This document shows positions 12,769 to 22,520 of a DNA stretch of 64,000 nucleotides, piece after piece. How positions within the stretch are numbered: the first letter of the stretch is position 1; each line of letters starts with the position of its first letter. The notes under the pieces were generated by a model, which saw only the letters and a program-made list of their open reading frames with translations, was not told the DNA's origin and made no database searches. Origin of the DNA: Arabidopsis thaliana (Eukaryota; Streptophyta; Magnoliopsida; Brassicales; Brassicaceae); assembly GCF_000001735.4 (NCBI RefSeq), contig NC_003074.8, positions 22,265,261-22,329,260 of the forward strand, given 5' to 3'. The position numbers were made by a program, and so were the translations under genes.

Positions 12769-13502
12769 CTAATTAAGCACACCGTACATCAACACCATCG
12801 TCACCACAATCTTTCCATAGCTCATGATTCCCTTAGACGCCGCATTTTTCAAGTTTTCTGCGTTTCCCGGCGATGGAGACGGCGATGGAGCTGATGGAGA
12901 CGGTGATGGAGCTGATGGAGACGGCGATGGAGCTGATGGAGACGGTGGAGGCTCTAATGAAACGGCAGCAAGTACTTGTACGGCGAGTTTCATGCCAAGG
13001 CTGCAGTGACCAGGAGTAAGGCAAAGGAAGTGTATAGCACCTACTTTTGTAAGATCGATCTTAGTGTCTCCGTCAGAAAAACTCTGCGTCGGTCTGCTAG
13101 TTTCGCAGCCATCATAGTCGGCTTTATTCACCACGGCCACCGAGTGCGAAGGACCATATTTGAACTCTGATTGGTCAATACAAAAGAAACCAACAAATCC
13201 TTATGATTGTTAGAAGGTAAAAAAGGAGTTTCTTGTGAAACAAGTAATCAGTATGAACAAATTCTAACCTAAATGGTTATTAGTTTGTTATGGGGAAAAC
13301 AAGTGAAGCAAGTAATGAAAGAAACAATTTATTTACCTAGAGTGTCACCGACTCTGAAAGTCTTTTCACTAACCCAACTCGTGTACTCGACACCAATGGT
13401 CCAACCATCATTATCTCCCACCTGGAAAGTCACGGCAAAGACGGCAGGGACTGCCACTAGGAGGAGGAGGAGGAGGAGAGCGGTGGCGGCGGTTGATCCC
13501 AT
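12769..13502 (-). CDS. Uclacyanin-like blue copper protein (cupredoxin), GPI-type
   Basis: Secreted phytocyanin, probably GPI-anchored to the outer plasma membrane or in the cell wall, with a type 1 copper site for electron transfer. Substrate unknown. Exons are 13502-13337 and 13166-12769, giving 187 residues. A signal peptide (MGSTAATALL plus a run of Leu) is followed by the plastocyanin-like domain (TFQVGDNDGWTIG...). Copper ligands are the His in YGPSHSV and the Cys, His and Met of HFLCLTPGHCSLGMKL. The likely disulfide joins the Cys of DYDGCETS to the one in GHC. Then comes a Ser/Pro/Ala repeat (SPSAPSPSPSAPS), a probable O-glycosylated spacer, and a hydrophobic C-terminal tail preceded by NAASKG, a GPI signal. 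It is a tandem copy of UCC3 1.9 kb away, with the single intron at the same site. Confidence 0.95.
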
Positions 13503-14606
13503 TGAGATATTCTATATATATCATGAGGAAGAGGCTAAAATATGAGGTGAGTTATATAGAAAAAGGCCGTGACGTGAGATGTTTGAATATATCATGGTTT
13601 GATCAATTGCCAATTCAATATATCAAGTTCGTCAGCTGTGTTTACCACAAAAAAAAAAAAAAAAAAAAAATCGTCAGCTGTTTTCTATTTTATAAGAATT
13701 GTTTGTTTAAAAATCTCTTTGTTATTATGTTTACCAATTCTCTATTCTTTTCAAAATTTCTCTTTGTAAATGACCAACTAGCCATATGCAAACTTTTGTC
13801 CTTCATTTTTTTAAATCATGACATGATGTATTGAACAATGTAAAATCGACATATAAATTTCGAATCTGAAAATATGATAGTGTCGAAGATTAACAGAGTG
13901 AGAAGAAGATTGGTGGTTTTTTTACTTCTTCTAATACTACTCAAATGCTTCATAAATATATGAAAGTTTCCGACTAAAACAAAATCTTTCTGAAAGAAAG
14001 AAAAATCGTTCTTTTAATTTTATTTTATTGTTATAATAATTGGAATGAGTTTTGGCTGAACAAGATTTTAACGATACATACGGTATGGTTTGTTAGCAAT
14101 GTTTTATATATGCTCTACAGATTTCGTAAGCTTACATCAATGTTTGGGGTTTTGTTTAAATGCAATTACAAGATTTGACAATTGAATTGGTTGACCATAT
14201 GTAACATAATTAGTTCAACCAGTTGAAGATATACCGTTTTCCATTGTCTAACAGTTTTTGGAGAGATTACAGTTTTTTATTTTATTTTGAAAAAGTGTGA
14301 CAAATACAGATCAATCGTTTGTCCGAATGTGTATAACAAAAAAGAAATAAGAGTTATAGTAAACAATCGAAATGAAATCTAAAGAATATTTTAGAAATAT
14401 GGTAAGAATAAGATAAAATAGCTTGGAGATGGCTATAACGTTTATCAACCCCTACAAGTAATTAAAAAAAGAAGGAAGAAGGAAAAATTGTCAATGGCAA
14501 AAAAATTCCGTTACACACAAAAGAGCACGTAGTGGTGTAGTATTTCCAAAGGCCGCCGACCAAAAAAGACATGGAGCAAAACAATGCTCTGTTTCCACCC
14601 TGTTAT
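13503..14606. other. Uclacyanin-like gene promoter and UCC3 3' flank
   Basis: TATA-like GTTATATA at 13551-13558 sits at the same place as in the UCC3 promoter. Homology to the UCC3 upstream region continues to about 13800, interrupted by a poly(A)-tailed insertion (13629-13681). The rest to 14606 is AT-rich with no gene. Confidence 0.65.
13629..13681. repeat. Poly(A)-tailed mini-insertion flanked by 11-bp direct repeats
   Basis: TCGTCAGCTGT occurs at 13629-13639 and again at 13671-13681. Between them lie GTTTACCAC and 22 adenines (13640-13670). The paralogous UCC3 promoter lacks this block. The structure resembles the target-site duplication and tail left by a severely 5'-truncated retroposon, though slippage is possible. 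Confidence 0.7.
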
Positions 14607-15373
14607 TTAGGTCATAACAGCGTACATCAATATCATCGTGACTCCAATTATTCCATAGCTCATGACTCCCTTAGATGCCGCGTTTGGAGACAGCGAAGGC
14701 GGCAATGGAGCTGGCGGAGGCGTCAATGTCTCTGAATCCGGCGTGCCATTGGTCGGCGGAGATGCAGATGGAGGCAGAGAGCTAGGGGGGAGCGATGGAG
14801 AAGGAGGCGAAGGAGGGGAGGGGGGCGAAGAAGGGGTAGACGGAGTGGAGGGCGGGGAAGAAGGAGTCGAAGGAGTGGAGGGAGGCGAAGAAGGAGTCGA
14901 AGGAGATGGAGCGGCGGCGAGGACAGGAACGGCGAGTTTCATGCCGTTCTTGCAGTGACCAAAAGTAGGGCAAAGGAAGTGCATTGTTCCAACTGTGGTA
15001 AGATCGATCTTAGTGTCTCCATCGGCAAAGTTCTGTGTGGCTCCGCTACTGTCGCAGTTATCGTAGCCAGCTTTATCCACCACGGACACCGAGTGTGAAA
15101 GACCATATACGAACTCTGTAAGAATAAAATCATCAGCTTGTTAGAGGGGAAAAAGATGATTCTTGCGAAACAAGTAATCTACATGTAGTGTAAAATCAAG
15201 CATTTTTATTTACCTAGAGTGTCACCGACTCTGAAAGTCTTTCCAGTGAGCCAAACCGTGTAATCAAGATTACTGGTCCAGCCAGAAATATCGCCGACCT
15301 TGAAAGTTGCGGCAAAGACGGCAGGGACTGCCGCTAGGAAGAGGAGGAGAGCGGCGGCCACGGTTGATCCCAT
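14607..15373 (-). CDS. UCC3: Uclacyanin 3, GPI-type blue copper protein
   Basis: Phytocyanin of the uclacyanin subfamily: secreted, type 1 copper, GPI-anchored at the cell surface. Physiological partner unknown. Exons are 15373-15214 and 15115-14607, giving 222 residues. Order: signal peptide (MGSTVAAALLLFLAAVPAVFA), cupredoxin domain (TFKVGDISGWTSNLDYTVW...) with ligands in YGLSHSV and HFLCPTFGHCKNGMKL, a long Ser/Pro/Thr repeat (units like TPSSPPSTPS, then SPPSPPSPPS) suited to arabinogalactan glycosylation, and a hydrophobic GPI-signal tail after NAASKG. The Pro-rich spacer is about 35 residues longer than in the downstream paralogue, the main difference between the two. The shared exon 1 end (the SFRVGDTLE-like junction) and shared intron position show tandem duplication. 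Divergent promoter with the dioxygenase gene. Confidence 0.96.
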
Positions 15374-17401
15374 TATATATAATGTACGAAGATAGATAAA
15401 GAGACAGAGAGAGATGAAGAAGAGGAGTAAAATGGTGAGGGGAGTTATATAGAGATGCTATGGGGTGAGGAGGACGATGACGACTACAGACTACTATGAG
15501 AGAGTTAGTAAAGAAGAATGTTTGAAGAAGTCGTGGCTTTGATCAATTGCCAACTCATTTCATCAATTCCGTCGTATATTTGATTCATTGTTGTTATGTT
15601 TACCAATTCTTTCCTCTTTTCAATTTGCTTTGTTGTAAATGACGAACTATACATGTGCAATTAGCTCTACTTTTTTTTTTTCTTTTTAAATTCTACTATG
15701 TGCACACGTAACAAAATTAGAAGATGCATATTTCAACCAGCTGGGAAAAATGAAACAATTGATCAATCTTTTTTTTTTTTTTAACACTGTTGAATTTTGA
15801 ATTTGAATGTTTGGAGAGATACCTTATTTGTGGTAAAAAAAAGTTAAGATTTTGTTTTAAAAAAAAGGTTATTTAAGATAATATATCAGGGAAATGGGCC
15901 AAATGGCTACCACGTTCACTAACCTCTGTTCTAATAATGGAATTACAGATTCGGTACGGTGATTCCAAACAAAATAGTTAGCAATTTTAGTCTGCCTACG
16001 AAAAAAGGTCAATGACAGAACAAGAATCCCATAAAATAAAAATTACTACTATTCGTTTGACTAAAGGTAATAACTATTATTATTGAGAAAAAAATCCAAT
16101 CAATTCTGTCACCAAATCTTCGAAGTACGGCTGTTTTATTATAAAAACGTGTGAAACTAAAACCTACCAGAAAATATAAGTGGTTGACATGTTCTTTAGC
16201 AACAAAAAAAAATAATACTCAAAAGGATAATTTGAGAATTGTAAAAATTTAGTTTGCTTTTGTTGTTTTGTTTTTGGTAGTTAAAAATGTTATGTTGCTC
16301 TTCTATTCCACTTTTTGTTTTTATGTCCAAATAGAGAAAGAAATCTTGTTTTTTTTTTGTTTGTTTACCATTAAAACAAATATTTGAGTTTGGTAAAATA
16401 AACAATCATACAACAAGGCTAAAAGAAAAAGAAAACTAAGCCCAAAAAAGACCAAAAAGAAAACTTCAAGGGCTAAAACCGAAGGCCCAAACTGATTATT
16501 ACAAAGATGGGCTAACACTAATTGTTTGGCCCAAATACCGACATAAGCCAAAGTCAACGCGTTTCAGAAGTGGAAGAGGAGACTCAAAGATGCGAACAAG
16601 AAGAATTGTTTTGTTGATATAATTTTGGAACCAACACCAACTTGAATCTTGTCTTTCAACTTGCACCACTTATTATTTGTTGGTTTCCTTCTGTCTCCTT
16701 CCATTGAATCTCACCACTCTCTATCTTCTTCTGAGTCACAAGAAGAAAACAAATCATCACTTTTTTTCTTCATCCCAAGGAAATCACCTCACTGATTCGA
16801 GCCACATTCAGATAACATTCATTTTCATATACCTCCAAACCTCTCCATAACTTCTCCTTTTCTTTGGATATTTATATCATCATCAATTAAATAAAAAGAA
16901 TAGTTCTATGTTTATGTACCTATACCACCAACACTAGTCCATGTTTCCACTTTTTTTAATGACGTCTTCGCAGAAGAAAATATCCTATGTATGACCTAGA
17001 TGAGGAAAAAGAGAGAAACCGTTGAGGTGTACAATATAATAAGAGTTATGAAAAACATGCATGATGACTATTTTCATTTGATAATATATCCAAATAGCAA
17101 AACATGCAACTAGTCATACACCCTTCACAGATACCTTTCAATCCAATGTGGAATATCTTTAAACCAAATGGGAATTCTTTATTTCGGGAAATCATCTAAC
17201 CATTCATTTAATGTTTTGTGTATATGAACACAAGCAGGTAGTTTCCAAAACCGTATTCAAAGAGAAAAGCAGAAATGTTGACCTTTTCTAAAACCAGGTT
17301 ATCTTCATGCGTATATAAAAACGGACTTTGCATGTTTGCTTACTATAACTTAGGACAGAGTGGAATCCCAAGTACCAAAACAGATTTCTTGCAAAAAAAC
17401 A
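15374..17401. other. Head-to-head spacer: UCC3 and dioxygenase promoters
   Basis: Contains the UCC3 TATA box (GTTATATA, 15444-15451, on the minus strand) and the dioxygenase TATA box. The middle is AT-rich with poly(T)/poly(A) runs (for example 15770-15782). No gene is supported. Confidence 0.6.
17312..17319 (+). promoter_or_regulatory. TATA box of the dioxygenase gene
   Basis: TATATAAA lies 83 bp upstream of the chosen ATG (17402), a normal plant spacing for a short 5' UTR. Confidence 0.65.
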
Positions 17402-19154
17402 ATGGAGGAAACAAATAAGAGTGTGGTTAATGATTACTTTACCAGTGCTATGGAACTTACAGAGTCAGGTGACCCTCACGTGCCTACCCGTTACATTCTT
17501 CCACCTTCACAACGACCAATGCTCGGTCCAAGCATTGGCACCAGTACCATCAATCTTCCTGTCATTGATCTCTCCTTCTTACACGATCCTTTGCTTAGAC
17601 TATGTGTCATCCATGAGATTGAATTGGCCTGCAAGGGATTTGGTTTCTTTCAGGTAACACTCGTGTTTTGGCTACATACACTACACATGTCTGTTAGGTA
17701 AGACACATGGCAAGTTCTGCGACTCAGATTCATGCATTGTTACAATCCAAACAAAGAGAAGTTTGATGCTTAACTGTCCTATTCATGTGTCTATATTTCT
17801 CAGATCATCAAACTCAGCCATGAGTTTCATTTCTCAGGTCACTAGGACTAGTATGGAATGTACTTATCACATCTACCAATCATGCTTGATATATGACTTA
17901 TGAGAAATGCAGTTTTTATCTTTTGCATTTCTATCATACCCAACAAAGTCCCTTATCAAAAATTAAATAAATGAAAAAGACAAAGTCCTTGGTTTCTGTC
18001 TTTATTGAGGATAAAACAAGTAGAGAGCCATGTGAAGATGCTTATCTTCATTTTCTACACAGATGTCAAGTATACTGCCCAGTTTCTTTAAAAACACTAC
18101 ACTAGTGTCATTTTCATCCCTCTTATTAATTACATTACTCTGATCTTCTCTACAGGTTATAAACCATGGAATATCATCAGCAGTGGTGAAAGATGCACAA
18201 GATTCAGCTACAAGGTTCTTTGACTTACCTGCCGATGAGAAGATGCATCTGGTTTCTGATAATTTTCAGGAGCCAGTAAGGTATGGTACCAGCATAAACC
18301 ATTCAACAGACAGAGTTCATTACTGGAGAGATTTCATAAAACATTACTCCCATCCTCTCTCAAACTGGATCAATTTGTGGCCTTCCAATCCTCCCTGCTA
18401 CAAGTAAGTAAACCTATCTAGGCCAACTTCACTATCTGATAATAACTCAAATTTGTTCTCTTTTTACTGGTCTAAGAATCCAATTTCTCAATAGATGTTT
18501 CAGAATTTGCAAGAAATTTGTATCTAAAGAATGTGACTCAGAACTGATTTGATCATCTCGAAATATCATTTTCCTATCAGGGAAAAGGTGGGGAAATACG
18601 CAGAAGCAACGCATGTTTTACATAAGCAACTAATTGAAGCTATCTCAGAAAGTCTAGGACTGGAGAAAAATTACTTACAGGAAGAAATAGAAGAAGGCTC
18701 ACAAGTCATGGCGGTAAACTGCTATCCAGCTTGTCCTGAACCCGAGATTGCCTTGGGAATGCCACCACACTCGGACTATGGCTCGCTGACAATCTTACTC
18801 CAGAGTAGCGAAGGGCTGCAGATAAAGGACTGCAACAACAACTGGGTTTGTGTGCCGTATATTGAAGGAGCTCTGATAGTCCAGTTGGGAGATCAGGTAG
18901 AAGTGATGAGCAATGGCATATACAAGAGTGTGGTTCATCGTGTAACAGTGAACAAAGATTACAAGCGGCTCTCTTTTGCAAGTCTTCACAGTCTACCTAT
19001 GCACAAGAAAATAAGTCCAGCAACTCAGCTCGTCAATGAAAATAAACCAGCTGCATATGGAGAATTCAGCTTCAACGATTTTCTTGATTATATATCCAGA
19101 AACGATATTACACAGAAAAGATTCATTGATACACTCAGAAAGAAAAACCTCTGA
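17402..19154 (+). CDS. 2-oxoglutarate/Fe(II)-dependent dioxygenase (DOXC class)
   Basis: Soluble plant 2-ODD that oxidises a small molecule using 2-oxoglutarate and O2; substrate not predictable from sequence. Exons are 17402-17653, 18156-18403 and 18581-19154, giving 357 residues, the family's usual length. The N-terminal DIOX_N domain includes INLPVIDLSFL and a GFGFFQVINHGIS motif formed across intron 1. The C-terminal jelly-roll has the iron ligands H230, D232 (PPHSDYGSLTILLQ) and H286 (SVVHRVTVN), and the 2-oxoglutarate-binding R296-L-S298, all intact. The open frame extends upstream of 17402, but ATG 17402 is the first Met and gives MEETNKSVV. An apparently functional enzyme. The related chromosome 2 gene is expected from the segmental duplication. 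Confidence 0.95.
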
Positions 19155-20110
19155 AGATGGTGTCATATAACTCGACACGGCAATTCCGATGGTTGATTAT
19201 TTGGACCTAGTTGCATGCATCTTGTATTTAATCTATGACTATCTTGTGCAAGTGAATAGTCCTTGTTTATATCACATAAAAGTATATTTAGTTGTCATAT
19301 AAGTGTATCCTTATGCTAGATTCATATTAGTTTCTCATCTAAGAGCAAAGTTTGATAAATGGATCAAAACAGTAAGGGTTAAGACTTATCAAATCTCAAA
19401 TAAGTTCCAAGACATTCTTCAAACTCTATATAAACATGAATTGTCCTGAAGCTTATAGAGAGAACAAAAAAAAAAAAAATCAACCAGATAACACAGACAA
19501 TGAAATGAGATGTGAACAATTACCAAACATTTAACAGCTTAAATTCTCCATCTTTACAATACAGGGAATCAAACATGTTCACAAACCAGCCACGTATCGA
19601 AACAAGGAAGTAAAATGCTCGATTCAACGACATAAATCGTACAAAATCTGTTAAATAAGCTTGATTTCGTTCCAACAAACACAGAAAAATAAAACTTCTC
19701 AGAATTAAAAACAGCTTACCGTCAAGTTCTCTAAGTATGTACGGCCACAGCCTCTTGGTCCCCCGTCGGCAGATTCCCGGTAAAATTTAACTCCGGCATC
19801 GCTTACGTCTTTTTTTTATATTTGTTTTATTCCTAATCTTTTTCATATTTACTCTTTTTAACAGATATGTTTTAACATTTACTTATCGAGAATGTAGAAA
19901 CTTCGGGGATTAGAAGTTAGGGAAAAAGGGTGAATTTGAGAAAAAACTATTTAATTTGGACAAAATCAGAATTATTATATAGTATTGGGCCGTTTCAGAT
20001 ATTTTAGGAAGCTACAATAAAATATATAATGAAAACTATTAGTGAAAAAACAAAAGTCTGCTTCTTCTTCGCCGTCTCTGTGCGGCCTCTTCCTCTTCCT
20101 CTTCTAAACA
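19155..20110. other. Dioxygenase 3' UTR and RWD-RING promoter
   Basis: AT-rich spacer. A TGGGCC site II-like motif near 19986 and a short pyrimidine-rich leader precede the RWD-RING ATG. No other gene seen. Confidence 0.6.
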
Positions 20111-22122
20111 ATGACGGAGGAAGAGGTAGCTATGGAAGTGGAAGCTCTAGAAGCAGTTTACAGCGAAGACTGCGTTATACTGGATTCGTATCCTCCTCAT
20201 CTTCACCTCCATATCAAGCCCCGTACCGCCGAAATCTCTTCTCAGCAGGTTTTTTTTTCCCCCCAATTTGTTCTTCGGAATCGAGAACTATCTGAAAACT
20301 CCAGAATTTACGCAATGAGATTGTCAGATTTGGCGATCATCCATATAAGTAATTCGATCTTAAGAAGTAGAAAAATTTAATTGCTTTTGTTGTATGATTT
20401 GATGTGACTTCGATTTGCCCAAAATTTGCTTTCAAGTTTTTTTTTTTTTTTGGTTGCAAGAACTCAGTGATCCTCTGAATTTTTTTTTCTCTATGATCTG
20501 ATGTTTGATGTATAACATTGTTTCTGCTCTGCAGTTTGTGGAAGCCGTTGTTAGATTCCAAGCAGGTTCTAAGGTAGATTTGTCATCAATGTTGTCATTA
20601 TCCTGGAGCTTTGCGTAGAGAATCATTAAGCTAAAGTATCTTCTTTTGTTATTACAGTATCCAGATGAACCACCTCGGATTAGTCTGATTGAATCCAAGG
20701 GTCTTGACGAGCAAAGGCAAAAGCTTTTGATTGGCATAGTGCAAGAGAAAGCTTCTCAACTATCATCTTCTTTAATGCTTGTAGAACTTTGTGAGGTAAC
20801 TACTCTATATATTTTCTTCTATTCTACTGTACTGTATGTGGAGCAATTCTCCTTCATTGCACCATGCTACTGCAAATCTCAGAATGTGACTTCTTTTCCT
20901 TGATGAAAAATAATCGACTGGTAGATTTAGTGTAATTAAAAGGAAATAAGTCGTATGCAGAAGAAAAAGTAGAGTTTTCTGAATCACGAGCAGACGATGT
21001 GTGTATGTGCGTGGATTTACATATGCAATCTTGATTAAGATTAGAATGTCATGTAGTGTATACTAAAAATATATGTTTCTAGGAAGCAGTGGAGAGGCTC
21101 ACAATTATGAATCACCCGGAGGGAGATTGTCCACTGTGTTTGTATCCGTTATTCCCTGAGGATGGCGGGAGTAAACAAATGCCATTTATGAAGCTGATGT
21201 CTTGTTTTCATTGTTTCCACTGGTAATGAATAGTTAGCCTCAGTTACAATTCTCTTTCTTATGTTGGGATTGTATTCCAAATGTTTAAGGTGTCTAATTG
21301 TTCTTTAATGATTTCAAGTGATCAGTGAGTGCATCATTAGGTGGTGGAATTGGCTTCATGCACAGGAAGAGGCTGATTCGAAATCTGGTGACACTTTACA
21401 TATGCGTAGAGGATCAACTGCTCGAGAAGGTTTGTATCATAAGGTCTTTTTTTGACGGAAACTACTGAAAAAGTAATCTGAATGAACAAGTATTGCAGGT
21501 AATTCTGGATCAGCAGATAAAAGCTTGGGAAACTGTCCAGTGTGCCGCAAAATTTTTCACTCGAGTGACATTGAACATGTTCTTGACTTAGTTGGTGCTC
21601 AATCATCTCTACAGGTGAGTGAGCCATCAACTTCGGATTCAATCCAGTGCCTTTCATTGATCTAACCCCTCAATTCACAATTTGGCTTACACGTAGGACT
21701 CTAGTTTAATACCAGGCAAGGACCAAGACCCGCTGCTCCAGTCAGATTCAGAGAACATAAGAAGAGAGCGGTTTGAGTCTATTCTAAAGACGCAGGAAGA
21801 AAAGGGTGGTTTGGTTCAACCGAAGAAAAACATATCGGTGGTGCCCGGTATGTATCTTCCTCCACCAGCTCATGCATCAACGTCACGAAACGAAGAAGAA
21901 GAAGCTGGTGAAAGCCAAGAACAAGGAGAAGAGGAACCCAAAGAAGCTGAATCAGAGACAAACTCTAGCAGCTCCACCAACAGGAGAGGTCGAGGGAGAT
22001 GGAGAGGCAGAGGCAGAAGCAGAGGCCGGGGACCTACTGTCAATGAAAGGAAGCCGAATTCGCAAGATCCAAGAAAACCGACGAGACAATGGGTGCAGAG
22101 AGCCAGAGAAGGAGACAAATAA
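20111..22122 (+). CDS. RWD-RING protein with RG-rich tail (RNF25-like E3 candidate)
   Basis: Predicted ubiquitin ligase. Exons are 20111-20248, 20535-20573, 20658-20795, 21083-21222, 21326-21429, 21499-21614 and 21697-22122, giving 366 residues. The RWD domain takes up about residues 1-105 (MTEEEVAMEVEALEAVYSED; YPDEPPRISLIESKGLDEQR). A RING-type cysteine/histidine cluster follows: C121-x2-C124, then SCFHCFHCEC, IIRWWNWLH, and C199-PV-C202. A roughly 37-residue polar insert before the last pair makes the finger larger than a classical RING. The C-terminus is acidic (EEEEAGESQEQGEEEP) and then Arg/Gly-rich (RRGRGRWRGRGRSRGRG), which suggests RNA or ribosome contact. The RWD-then-RING order is that of animal RNF25/AO7. 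The E3 activity is inferred. Confidence 0.93.
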
Positions 22123-22520
22123 TTTATGCTAATCTTGTGTGATACATCAAACTCAAACTCAAACACAAGATATATATATATTGTGAGCATATTACCAACG
22201 AAAATACATTTCTGTGAGCATATTTGTTTCTGATAAAGTAGCTTTAGGAAAATAGCAAGTACAAAAATACAAACCGCTTTAAAAAAAAAGATGGTGTCGT
22301 CTCATAATTGGGCCTCACTATCAATTGGGCTTGGGCTTAATATCTTACTTTCTTTTTTTTTTCGTCAAAGTGTTAATTAAGTTCATACTTCATAACTACT
22401 CATACCTCAACCGGTTTATGATCTGAGTGGGCATTACAAATATTTGGCTTAACCGGTTCCGAGCCATTTGTAATTTCCGAGTATCTACATCGCCGGCGAT
22501 TGATTCTGCTCATCTTTTCG
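22123..22520. other. Short spacer, RWD-RING 3' UTR and next promoter
   Basis: About 400 bp. Contains GGGCC/TTGGGC motifs (22310-22335) that may be site II elements of the next gene. No further feature seen. Confidence 0.55.

Noticed and set aside
12824..13009. Plus-strand Gly/Asp repeat ORF opposite the uclacyanin-like gene
   Set aside because: Antisense shadow of the Pro/Ser-coding repeat; no promoter or independent signal.
14662..14958. Gly/Glu-rich 98-codon ORF antisense to UCC3
   Set aside because: Mirror of the TPSSPPST repeat; composition is explained by the sense strand.
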